A DNA stretch of 64,000 nt, taken from positions 186,001 through 250,000 of the forward strand of contig JACKLD010000014.1 in assembly GCA_024236095.1 (NCBI GenBank). Direction: 5' to 3'. Every line of letters starts with the position of its first letter. Position 1 is the first letter of the stretch. Origin of the DNA: Pseudomonadaceae bacterium (GTDB lineage: Bacteria; Pseudomonadota; Alphaproteobacteria; UBA2136; UBA6156). Below are positions 8,302 to 16,513 of the stretch, piece by piece. Both the position numbers and the translations under genes were made by a program. The notes under the pieces were generated by a model, which ran no database searches, was not told the DNA's origin, and worked only from the letters and a program-made list of their open reading frames with translations.

Positions 8302-10491
8302 GTGGCCAACGAGGTGGAACAAGGTCTGAGCCTGGAAGCGGGGTTTGCGGAGACACAGCCGCAAGCCCCGTCGGCGCTTGAAGACATTCCGCCCGAGACC
8401 GTCAGCGTGGTGGTGGAAACCGCCGACGACACCAGCCTTTCTTTTGACCCTGCGCTTCCCGAAACGCCCGCGGCCGATGCGCAAATTTCTCCCCCGGAGG
8501 AAAATCAGCCCGCACCGGTCGACATATCCTGGGAGCTTCCGGATACCGGGCCGGAGACCCCGCTTGCCTCATCGCCCGAGACCACCGTGGCGCCACCGGT
8601 TGCCGGGTCACAGCCGATGCCGTCCATTCCGGTTGAGCCGCAGGCCGCACCGGCCGCGCCGGTGCTGGATGACGTGGCCACCGAAACGGCGGGAGAGTCT
8701 CCCGTGTCCTCCGCCCCGGCTATCGAGGACGGGCGCATCGGCGGCGTGGCCGACATCTTGGGCCAGCAAAGGGAACTGAACGAGCAAGAGCGCCATTATT
8801 CCAAAGTACTGACCGTGCTGAACACCGCCAAGGATTTGGGGGTTGATGCCGTGGCCCGCAGCCAGATCGAGGCAGCACTGCGCAGCAACAAGCTGCCCCA
8901 GGTCGCCTGTCGCGAACTGTTGTCGTCGCGGACCATCAACCGCGTCCAAATGGCCCGTGCCATGGCCCGCGTCAACCGCGCGCGGGAAATCATGTCATTT
9001 CTCGACGTGCCGTCAGAGGCCTTGGGGCTGCGCCAAACCTTGCCGCCGCGCATCATCGCCTTGCTGCGCAAGGAGCGCATCGTTCCTCTTTCTGCCAAAC
9101 ACAACGACGAAGACCAACAAATCACCGAGCTTCATCTGGCGCACGACAAGGCCACCCGCGATGTGGTGCTGGAAAACAAACTGGCCGAGATGCTGCCACC
9201 GGACGTCAAGTTCCATTGGCACTTCATCCTCCGCGAGGTGGCCGGGGCCTATTGGCTGGCCGGAGAGTCGGAAAGCATCGATACCGGCATGGAGGCCGAG
9301 GCCCTGCTCGATCGCATCATCGGCAATGCCGCCGACGCCCGTGCCTCCGACATCCACATCGACCCCTCCATCAAGGGTGAGCCCCGCGCCATCGTCAAGT
9401 ATCGGGTCGACGGCTTCGTGCACCCCAAAGAAGTCATCACCATGGAGCAGCTTGACCGCCTGCGTGTGCGGATCGAGAACCTGGCGCGCATGCCCAAGGT
9501 GAACCTCAACCATACCAACAAGGGGGCTTTTACCCGCTCCGGATACGACTGGCGTGTGCAAATCCAACCGCACGCAGGCCGCTTGGGGCCGGTGCCGCGT
9601 ATTGTGCTGCGCCGCTTGCAGCCCGACGTGATGCCGTTGGAAGTGCTCGGTTATCCGCATGATTTTATCGACAAGATCAAGTCAGCCGCCTCGGCCGCCA
9701 ACGGCGTCATCCTATGGACGGGCCCCACCGGATCGGGGAAAACCGAGTCCATCCACGCCGCCGTGGTTAGCGTCAATCCCATGGCCAAGGGTCTCTCGGT
9801 GCACACCATTGAAGATCCGCCGGAAAAACGCGTGCCCGGGTACGCGGTGCAAATGGAAATCGCCGAAGAAGACCCCGCCCGCAGTGGACTTCAATTGTTG
9901 AAATCATCCCTGCGTGCCGACCCCGACGTGGTCATCTTTGGTGAAGTGCGCGACAATGAAATGGCCAAGTTGGTGTTCGAGGCCGCCAACACCGGCCACT
10001 TGGTGTTCAGCACCCTCCACACCAACACCGCGCTCGATGCCATTATCCGCCTGAGCGAACTGGGCATCAATGGCTTCCTACTGTCTTATGTGCGCGGGAT
10101 TGCCGCCCAGCGCCTGCTGCGGCGCCTGTGCGTCCATTGCAAAATCAAGATGGAAGGCGAGCCCGACGACTATACCAAATATGTCTTCGACCGCTACGAT
10201 GTGCCGCTGGAAGGGGCCGACCTGTACGTTGCCAACATGGAAGGTTGCGCCAGTTGCAACTTCACCGGTTACTATGGCCGCGTGGCTGCCGCCGAATGGC
10301 TGCGCCCCACCCGCGAGCTGATCGACGCGAGCCTGCAAGAAAACTTCGACCAGCTGGAAGACATGGCCCGCCGTGCCGGTTGGCAGCCGATGGGCCGCAT
10401 GGGGGTCGAGCATGTGGCCCGAGGCATTACCGACGCGGGCGAACTGGCCAGCAAGATTCTGGAACTCGGCAGCGAGCAATTGGTATCATGA
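8302..10491 (+). CDS. pilQ: Type IV pilus / type II secretion assembly ATPase (GspE/PilB superfamily)
   Basis: This 729-residue cytoplasmic hexameric ATPase drives pilin polymerisation. GTG at 8302 is preceded by GGAG; the ATG at 8291 is out of frame. The first 150 residues are acidic and proline-rich with no family match. A helical N1-like domain follows (about 160-300). The motor has Walker A GPTGSGKT (474-481), the Asp box TIEDPPE, Walker B DPDVVIFGEVRD (about 540-552) and the His box TLHTNTALDAI. A CxxC...CxxC zinc-binding element lies near residues 610-655 (CVHC and CASC), typical of extension ATPases rather than PilT retraction ATPases. No PilT is seen in the window. The call is secure; the R64-style name pilQ is by position and family. 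Confidence 0.9.
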   Translation: MANEVEQGLSLEAGFAETQPQAPSALEDIPPETVSVVVETADDTSLSFDPALPETPAADAQISPPEENQPAPVDISWELPDTGPETPLASSPETTVAPPVAGSQPMPSIPVEPQAAPAAPVLDDVATETAGESPVSSAPAIEDGRIGGVADILGQQRELNEQERHYSKVLTVLNTAKDLGVDAVARSQIEAALRSNKLPQVACRELLSSRTINRVQMARAMARVNRAREIMSFLDVPSEALGLRQTLPPRIIALLRKERIVPLSAKHNDEDQQITELHLAHDKATRDVVLENKLAEMLPPDVKFHWHFILREVAGAYWLAGESESIDTGMEAEALLDRIIGNAADARASDIHIDPSIKGEPRAIVKYRVDGFVHPKEVITMEQLDRLRVRIENLARMPKVNLNHTNKGAFTRSGYDWRVQIQPHAGRLGPVPRIVLRRLQPDVMPLEVLGYPHDFIDKIKSAASAANGVILWTGPTGSGKTESIHAAVVSVNPMAKGLSVHTIEDPPEKRVPGYAVQMEIAEEDPARSGLQLLKSSLRADPDVVIFGEVRDNEMAKLVFEAANTGHLVFSTLHTNTALDAIIRLSELGINGFLLSYVRGIAAQRLLRRLCVHCKIKMEGEPDDYTKYVFDRYDVPLEGADLYVANMEGCASCNFTGYYGRVAAAEWLRPTRELIDASLQENFDQLEDMARRAGWQPMGRMGVEHVARGITDAGELASKILELGSEQLVS

Positions 10492-10506
10492 TGAGGGAGG
10501 CGCATC

Positions 10507-11589
10507 ATGGGCATTGAGATTGGCCGCACCAAACTTTCCAACAACGAGCGGGTCGATTTTTTCAAGACGCTCTCCGGGTGGCTCAGCGCCGGTCATGGCC
10601 GCACCTCGGTGGCCGAGGCGGTGGCCAACACCTGCGATGCCTTCAGCCATGATGAATACGCCACCATGAAACCGCGCATGGATATCATCAAGCGCGAGGT
10701 GCAGGGCGGACAAATTCAATTTTTCGAGGCCCTGCGCATGTCGCAGTTGGGGTTTAGGCCACAGGAAATTTCCATCATCGAGGCGGCGGAAAAAAGCAGC
10801 CAGTTGCGCCAAGCGGTGCCGGCGTTGGTACGCGCCATGGAGATCCAGTATAATGGCCGCCGTGAAATGGTGATGAAGCTGGCGGGGCCGCTGTTCATCG
10901 GCGTGATGCTCATCCTGATGTCACTGGGGGTGTTGTTGTTCATGTTGCCGCTGGTGGTCGAGCCGGTGATCGAACGTAACGCCAAAGCCCTGCAAAAGTT
11001 TCCCTTCATTTTGCGCTGGTACTGGTATGCCTCGGTTTGGCTGCGCGCCAACCCTTGGGTTCCGGTGGTGGTGGTGCTGGCGCCGCTGGTATTGTTTCTG
11101 CTGCGCAATACAACGCTGCTACGTCCTTACTATCTCAGGTTCTTGTTGGGCTGGAGCGTCAGCCGAAAGCTGATTTTAGGTTTCAACAGTGTGATTGTGG
11201 TGTACTTCATGCCCGCGCTGGTACGTTCGGGCCTGCCCACCTACCGCGTGCTGCAATACTTGGCCGATTGTGTTTCCAACCCGACCCTTTCCAATGCCTT
11301 CCGCGTAGCCGCCCAAGAACACGAGAACGGCATCCGCATGAGTCAGGCACTGGAAATCATTCCCTTCCGCGCGTCCTTCATCAATGCAGTGGCGGCAGGC
11401 GAGAGTACCGGTGCCATCGCCGACCGTGTGCAAGACCTGCAAGACCCCTACAGCATCGAGCTTGAGCGTAACATCAAAACCGTAGTGGGTACGTTGAAAT
11501 TCATCGTGATGGCGATTTTGCTGCCGTTCTTCATCGTTTCCACCTACACTGCACTGGTAGGGCCGATTTTCGCCCTGATGGAGTACTAA
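10507..11589 (+). CDS. pilR: Pilus inner-membrane platform protein (GspF/PilC/PilR family)
   Basis: A 360-residue polytopic protein of the T2SSF family that couples the assembly ATPase to the pilin pool. Three hydrophobic segments are seen at about residues 125-150 (FIGVMLILMSLGVLLFMLPL), 180-200 (VPVVVVLAPLVLFLL) and 325-350 (FIVMAILLPFFIVSTYTALVG). The soluble domains between them contain the family patterns LRMSQ...FRPQEISIIEAAEKS and the later INAVAAGESTGAI. The ribosome binding site GGGAGG is 7 bases before the ATG. It starts 15 bases after the ATPase stop, the usual pairing for this family. Confidence 0.88.
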   Translation: MGIEIGRTKLSNNERVDFFKTLSGWLSAGHGRTSVAEAVANTCDAFSHDEYATMKPRMDIIKREVQGGQIQFFEALRMSQLGFRPQEISIIEAAEKSSQLRQAVPALVRAMEIQYNGRREMVMKLAGPLFIGVMLILMSLGVLLFMLPLVVEPVIERNAKALQKFPFILRWYWYASVWLRANPWVPVVVVLAPLVLFLLRNTTLLRPYYLRFLLGWSVSRKLILGFNSVIVVYFMPALVRSGLPTYRVLQYLADCVSNPTLSNAFRVAAQEHENGIRMSQALEIIPFRASFINAVAAGESTGAIADRVQDLQDPYSIELERNIKTVVGTLKFIVMAILLPFFIVSTYTALVGPIFALMEY

Positions 11590-11592
11590 GGC

Positions 11593-12723
11593 ATGGATAT
11601 TGTCATTCTGACCCGGCGCGGCATCGCTTACCAGCGGGTGAGACGTGGCGAGCAGCAGGTTATTTTTCTCCCTTCCGATGAAGCCGTCAAAGTCTACAAA
11701 GACATCACCGACACCAGTACCATTGCCGAGCGCTACGGTGCGCAGAGAAGCCCGCCGCTATGGCGGCAAGCAGAGGGCCAGCTGGTAGTCTACGGGCTTT
11801 TGCCGGAGGCGCTGGCGCAGCGCCGTCAGGCGCTCAAGGTATGGCTGGCGCAAGATTTCGCTCCTGCCGAAGCGACGGCAGTCATGTATGTCTTCGACAA
11901 AAAATGGGTTGTCTTCAGCCGGCGTGATATCAATGACGAGGGGGTGGTCGATTGGCGGACGACACTGCTGAAAGCCGAAGAAGATATATCGGTTTCCGAT
12001 CTTATCGGTGAAACGGCCAATGACGTCATGCTCGATGATGTCGATGCCCGCGTCTGCGTGGCGGTGTACGAGGATTTGGAACTTTACGAAAGCCTGCAGG
12101 AAAAACTCAAGCCGCTGGATATCAAGCCGGTACCTTTTTCCTCGCTGAAAGTCAGCCCACGGGCCAAGCCCCTTTACCGTCAGCGTGATTATGGCGCCTT
12201 GATGATCTTGAGCATTCTGCTGCTTACCCTGCTGTTTGCGGCAAGCGCGGCGTATTGGTTCGTGACATGGCTGGAGCTGCAAAAAGTGGATGGCCATATC
12301 CGCGATGTCCGTCGCCAAATCAGCAATATCGAGGTCAACCAAAACCTTGGGCAACTGAACGACCCTCATCAGGTTTTACGGACCATGCAAAAGGCGTTCG
12401 AGGCGCAGCCGTCGGCCATTGTTGATGCGGCGGCACGCATTGGCCGCGAATTTGGCGAGTTGGACTCCGTAAAGTTTTCTGTTGGCAAAGACAACACCGG
12501 CAATACGCGAGACAACATCAACCCGCTAGAGCCGGGACAGCATGAGGTGACGGCCAATATTGGCAAACCGACCAATACGCTGCTTGTCGACCAAGAGCGC
12601 TTGGCGACATTGCTGATGGCCGACGCGCCGTGGGCTCGCCAGATAGAAAACCTGCCGGTGGGCGGGTCTGGTCTCACCCTCCGTATTGTCCTGCAAACCG
12701 AAAAGACGGAGGGCAGACGATGA
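11593..12723 (+). CDS. PilO-like type IVb pilus accessory protein (GspL-like, single membrane span)
   Basis: The 376-residue product has a cytoplasmic domain of about 200 residues with alternating strands (AVMYVFDKKWVVFSRR), a membrane helix at about 201-222 (LMILSILLLTLLFAASAAYW) and a periplasmic coiled coil plus domain. This matches R64 PilO/PilO2 and GspL in topology and gene position after the GspF-like gene. The stop overlaps the next start by ATGA. The protein likely links the ATPase to periplasmic alignment proteins. Assignment rests on topology and context more than on motifs. Confidence 0.6.
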   Translation: MDIVILTRRGIAYQRVRRGEQQVIFLPSDEAVKVYKDITDTSTIAERYGAQRSPPLWRQAEGQLVVYGLLPEALAQRRQALKVWLAQDFAPAEATAVMYVFDKKWVVFSRRDINDEGVVDWRTTLLKAEEDISVSDLIGETANDVMLDDVDARVCVAVYEDLELYESLQEKLKPLDIKPVPFSSLKVSPRAKPLYRQRDYGALMILSILLLTLLFAASAAYWFVTWLELQKVDGHIRDVRRQISNIEVNQNLGQLNDPHQVLRTMQKAFEAQPSAIVDAAARIGREFGELDSVKFSVGKDNTGNTRDNINPLEPGQHEVTANIGKPTNTLLVDQERLATLLMADAPWARQIENLPVGGSGLTLRIVLQTEKTEGRR

Positions 12724-13235
12724 CCGGTCTCAGCCGCAGCTCCTTTCGCAATGTGTGGATACTGTTGACGCTGGCAATGCTGGGCGGGAGCTTTTTCGTA
12801 TTCCAGACCACCCAAGGTTATAAGGACGACATCCAGCGCAAGAATGCCAGCCTGCGCAGCTTGAAAAGCGAATTGGACAACGCGGCACGCCGTGCCGAGG
12901 CGCTCAAGGAGCTGGACGGCCTGACCATCAACGAAAAAACCGCCACGCGTCTCGATATTCTCCGACATCTGGGCCTCGAGCAAAGCGGTTACAAGTTCGA
13001 TGTCAACGGTCGCCAGGTGATGAACATCGGCAATGCGGTACTCTACCAGCGCATGGTGCGGTTGGTGGCCGACTTGCCCTATGCACAGGCCATGGCACTG
13101 GTTGACCAGCTTCATGAAACCCGCAAAATCGTCATCAATCAGGTCGAGCTGCGCCGCTCCACTTCGCCTGGTGACAAGGTAAACATCACCATCGAAGGCA
13201 AAATCTACGGTCTGGAGAAAAACGATGCGATTTAG
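12720..13235 (+). CDS. GspM/PilO-type bitopic pilus alignment protein
   Basis: A 171-residue protein with one N-terminal membrane helix (about 12-28, NVWILLTLAMLGGSFFVF), then a coiled coil (KDDIQRKNASLRSLKSELDN) and a small periplasmic domain ending in strands. This is the architecture of GspM and T4aP PilO. ATG at 12720 overlaps the previous stop by 4 bases (ATGA), and its end overlaps the next gene by 11 bases, so translation is probably coupled. Identification is by architecture and neighbours. Confidence 0.6.
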   Translation: MTGLSRSSFRNVWILLTLAMLGGSFFVFQTTQGYKDDIQRKNASLRSLKSELDNAARRAEALKELDGLTINEKTATRLDILRHLGLEQSGYKFDVNGRQVMNIGNAVLYQRMVRLVADLPYAQAMALVDQLHETRKIVINQVELRRSTSPGDKVNITIEGKIYGLEKNDAI

Positions 13236-13806
13236 CCTTGCCGTAATTCTTCTGCTGGTTGTGGCCCGTGTCCACGCCCAGTCGGTCGAGGCCGAGTGGC
13301 GGGTGATGAGCGACGTGTCGGCCACCCGTGTACCCGCCTACCAGAACCAACCCAATCCGTTCCCCATGCGTGAGGAAATACGTGCCGTGGTCGAAGAGTC
13401 GACCGATGAGCTTACCGCCGAAGCCCAGCGCCGCGCCCAGACCATCGCTCGCGCCCGTGCCTTGCTGTCAAGCAATCAGGTGTTTCGGCCGGACACGTCG
13501 CAACTTGTCTTTGGAGGATATCTTAAAACCGTAAATGGCGCCCGTGTTCTCCACATGGAAAAATGGATGAAAGAAGGCGATACCATCGACGTCCCTGTTA
13601 GGGGGGCCGACAAGGCCTATGAAACTATTCGCGAAGTGAAGGAAGTAGATCCCGATATGGCGGAAAAACTCGAAAAAGAGCTGGTGAGTCGCCTGAATGT
13701 CGCCAGTAACATTTCCCTCAAGCTGGTAGTGGTTACTCCCAATGAGGTCGTCTTGCGCGGCGGGGGCGAAACGGTGCGCGTGGATGTCAGTCATGGTGGT
13801 TTGTAA
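13225..13806 (+). CDS. Periplasmic PilP/GspC-HR-like pilus protein
   Basis: The 193-residue protein starts with a Sec signal (FSLAVILLLVVARVHAQ). Its middle is charged and helical (TDELTAEAQRRAQTIARARALL). Its C-terminal region has beta strands ending in LKLVVVTPNEVVLRGGGETV, similar to the homology region of PilP and GspC, which binds the secretin. It overlaps the GspM-like gene, and the next gene follows after 33 bases with its own ribosome binding site. A secretin-contacting role is inferred from family resemblance; similarity is weak enough that another periplasmic pilus factor is possible. Confidence 0.5.
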   Translation: MRFSLAVILLLVVARVHAQSVEAEWRVMSDVSATRVPAYQNQPNPFPMREEIRAVVEESTDELTAEAQRRAQTIARARALLSSNQVFRPDTSQLVFGGYLKTVNGARVLHMEKWMKEGDTIDVPVRGADKAYETIREVKEVDPDMAEKLEKELVSRLNVASNISLKLVVVTPNEVVLRGGGETVRVDVSHGGL

Positions 13807-13839
13807 TCCTTCCCATAAAGTGTTCGGGAGGACTGTGAT

Positions 13840-14883
13840 ATGCAGGCGTTGATCCTGTTTGCCGTGTTTGGCGCGTTGTTGGCGGCAATTGCCGGCGTCG
13901 TGACAACATCGGTGGAAAGCACCCGTCAGTTTATCCTTAATCAGGTGGCGGCCACCCGTACCTACTTTCATAATGTTGAGATAGCACTGACCGAGCAGGT
14001 GGTGCCCGCCGAAATGCAAATCGCTTACCAGTCATGTCCCGATGGTACCAGCCACGGTGCCAGTAACGTAAAATCATATCTGTGCCGTACGGAAGTCTCG
14101 CGGCTGGCGTCATGGAGCGGTGCCAGCGACGGCAGTGTTGACCCTTGGAAACGCGATATCACTGGCTATGTACTCAAAAAAGACGTCCCCATTTATGCCA
14201 GTCTGCCGAATTACGTGATTACGGTGCCCGTAACCGCAATGGTGCTGGTATCGGCGGGGCCCGACGGCAAACTCAGCAACGAGGTGCAAAGCGGACTCGC
14301 CGGATTGAGCACGTCGTCCCAGATACGTGACGTCTTGCGGATTGTCCCTCCCGACCCGGCCAGCTGTAATACGTCCACAAACAGCTGTGATGATATTGTC
14401 CATACCTTCACCGATCAGCGGGCGCTCGAGCGGCGCTGGAAGACGATCAAGGAAGCGATGGAGCGGATCGGTGGGGCCACTGTTCGACATTACGGTATCC
14501 AGTTCAAGCAATTCCTCGGTCAACTGCCGGACATCTACAATAGCAATATCGCAGGACTTTTTGACGGAAGCGGAAATTTGGTCATCAATACGGCGAATCT
14601 CAACATATGGCAGGGGTTGGGGGTAAGTCCTCCCAGTTTGGCAACCGTCAACCTCAATTCGGCAGCCGATCGTACCAATGTCGGCGTGGATGAAGAGTTC
14701 CGTTATCTTACCGACCCGGTTGCTGCGGGCGGCAGTGGAATGGGCCTGAGTTTTACGGTTGGCAGCACGCCCAATGGCTATGATGACATGCTGACCATCG
14801 ACCTGACTAACAATGGCAGCCCATGGGGAGGGAGCACCGGTACCCTTGCCTACCGGCACATTGTCAGCACAACGCTTTATTGA
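13840..14883 (+). CDS. Pseudopilin-like protein lacking a standard prepilin leader
   Basis: A 347-residue protein that begins directly with a hydrophobic helix (ALILFAVFGALLAAIAGVV) and then a helical spine. There is no Gly-Phe-Thr-Leu-x-Glu cleavage site, and an in-frame stop at 13816-13818 rules out a longer N-terminus. The middle has LVSAGPDGKLSN, a pattern typical of pseudopilin globular domains (SAGPDGK), also present as [10 protein letters not shown] in the next gene. Four cysteines are present (Cys in YQSCPD, SYLCRT, ASCNTS, NSCDD). It is likely a minor or tip component, anchored by its uncut helix. Confidence 0.55.
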   Translation: MQALILFAVFGALLAAIAGVVTTSVESTRQFILNQVAATRTYFHNVEIALTEQVVPAEMQIAYQSCPDGTSHGASNVKSYLCRTEVSRLASWSGASDGSVDPWKRDITGYVLKKDVPIYASLPNYVITVPVTAMVLVSAGPDGKLSNEVQSGLAGLSTSSQIRDVLRIVPPDPASCNTSTNSCDDIVHTFTDQRALERRWKTIKEAMERIGGATVRHYGIQFKQFLGQLPDIYNSNIAGLFDGSGNLVINTANLNIWQGLGVSPPSLATVNLNSAADRTNVGVDEEFRYLTDPVAAGGSGMGLSFTVGSTPNGYDDMLTIDLTNNGSPWGGSTGTLAYRHIVSTTLY

Positions 14884-14904
14884 ACCTGATCGGAGGATAA
14901 CGAC

Positions 14905-16002
14905 ATGAGCCCGCACGCAAAGCACTTGAACAACAAACAAGGTTTTACCCTTGCCGAAGTCATTTTGGTGGTGGCGGTGATTGCCATTTTGGTCAGCCTG
15001 ACCGCCGCGCCGGTCATTGAGTTCATGAAAATGCGCGATATCCGCAGTGAAGAAAACGAAATGAATGAGATCATGAAGGCGGCCAACGCCTATCTGGAAG
15101 ACCGCAACGAACTGCCTGCGGATACAGGGGGAACATGGGCCGATGAACTGGCGCGCTACACCAGCCTTTCGGCCGATCAAATTGCCAACGACACATGGGG
15201 CAACCCGCGCATGTACGTCATGCACAAAATCAATGAGACGTTTTTGGGAACGCCCATCGAAGTCTACTATGTCACCTTGCACAGTGCCGGCCCCAACCGC
15301 AAGGCTGATGGCGGTGCCGCCAGTGCGGGCGGCGACCCTGTCTCCAACAGTGGCATTGCCACTGGCAGTGATGTGTTCTCGGCGGTTACCGATACCGGCT
15401 GGTGGAAGAACAAGACCACCGACACTCTCCGTGTCCAGGCGTTTGTCGATGCCCAGCCCGCCATGGATGACATGATGGTGCGTCTCACCGACTATCCCGA
15501 AAAAATCCAGAAATACAAAACCTCGCTGGAGCGCCTGCAACGCATTTCCGAAGCGCTGGAAGGCTATGCCACCTCGCGCTACAACGAGACCGTGGTGGCC
15601 TGCATGAGCACCACTTGCAGCCCGTTGCCCGAGCAACTTATTTATTACCCACCATCCGCCAACTCCGGCCCGTCCACCTATTATGCCGGTAATGTGAATG
15701 CCGATATCACCACCTACAATGGCGGCAGCATGATCGACAATAGTACCAATGACGCCAACCGGCGCGATGGCATGATCAACCTCATGCGCATCCTCGGTTT
15801 GCCGGATGAGTATTGCTGCAATGCCTTGAAATCAATTACGGGGAGCAAGAACGAAGTTCCGTTCTACTACTTCAGCAACCCGCGTCCACGCCTTGGAAGC
15901 GGTACGTGCGGCAACCGTCCCAATCCGCAAAGCACCAACCCGGCGCTCTCACGGACATTGCCGGCCCGTATTGCGGTAAGTGATGCGGGTACCTGTGGTT
16001 GA
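14905..16002 (+). CDS. Pseudopilin / minor pilin with class III leader
   Basis: The 365-residue product has a leader ending NKQG followed by FTLAE, with Glu at +5, and a hydrophobic helix ([20 protein letters not shown]). This is a canonical prepilin peptidase substrate. The globular domain is long for a pseudopilin and contains the SAGPNRK motif, then a second helical section and a cysteine-rich tail (EYCCNAL, GTCGNR, GTCG). The ribosome binding site GGAGG is present. Its stop overlaps the following prepilin-peptidase-like gene. Length and cysteines suggest an adhesin-like or tip minor pilin. Confidence 0.75.
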   Translation: MSPHAKHLNNKQGFTLAEVILVVAVIAILVSLTAAPVIEFMKMRDIRSEENEMNEIMKAANAYLEDRNELPADTGGTWADELARYTSLSADQIANDTWGNPRMYVMHKINETFLGTPIEVYYVTLHSAGPNRKADGGAASAGGDPVSNSGIATGSDVFSAVTDTGWWKNKTTDTLRVQAFVDAQPAMDDMMVRLTDYPEKIQKYKTSLERLQRISEALEGYATSRYNETVVACMSTTCSPLPEQLIYYPPSANSGPSTYYAGNVNADITTYNGGSMIDNSTNDANRRDGMINLMRILGLPDEYCCNALKSITGSKNEVPFYYFSNPRPRLGSGTCGNRPNPQSTNPALSRTLPARIAVSDAGTCG

Positions 16003-16424
16003 TGCTTGAGTTGGTGGCTATCGCCGAACAGGCTCACGTTGCGCTTGGCCACCATTGGCCATGGCTGGCAGTGTTTCTGGGCGCCGTGTTGGGCGGCGTC
16101 GCCGGCTCGTTTCTGGCCTGCGCCCGCCACCGCCTGCCGCGCGGGCAATCGCTTTGGCAGCCTCCCAGCCATTGTCCGGCCTGTCGGCGTACGCTGGGCA
16201 TCTCCGACCTCATCCCCGTCATTTCATGGTTGGCCTTGCGTGGCCGCTGCCGTACCTGCCAGGCCGTCATTCCCGCTGCCAGCTTGTTGGGAGAGCTTGT
16301 CGCCGTCATTGTTGGCGCCCTGTTGGGCTGGGCCGTGGGCTTGCATCTCTACACCGTGCCGTTGGTGGTGGCGGCCTTGTCGCTGTTGAGCGCCGCTGTA
16401 CTGTGGTTGACCATACGCCGTTGA
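16002..16424 (+). CDS. Prepilin peptidase N-terminal (DiS_P_DiS) domain protein, no protease domain
   Basis: The 140-residue product aligns with the first half of PilD/Gsp[15 protein letters not shown], then [30 protein letters not shown] and GELVAV. The two CxxC pairs of the cytoplasmic loop are intact. After two further hydrophobic stretches it ends in a TIRR tail just where PilD has the first catalytic aspartate (FIDLDxxxLPD). The second catalytic motif (GxGD) is also absent. It therefore cannot be an aspartyl prepilin peptidase alone; a full peptidase must be elsewhere. In PilD the N-terminal half is needed for N-methylation. ATG at 16002 overlaps the previous stop; a TTG at 15999 would add one residue. 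Confidence 0.75.
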   Translation: MLELVAIAEQAHVALGHHWPWLAVFLGAVLGGVAGSFLACARHRLPRGQSLWQPPSHCPACRRTLGISDLIPVISWLALRGRCRTCQAVIPAASLLGELVAVIVGALLGWAVGLHLYTVPLVVAALSLLSAAVLWLTIRR

Positions 16425-16513
16425 TGCCATTTTCCCACAGCGACATCGTCAAAAGGGTGCGCGTATGTGCCTAAAACTCGCTAAAAACGCCAACAGCAGG
16501 CACACTTTGCCCA

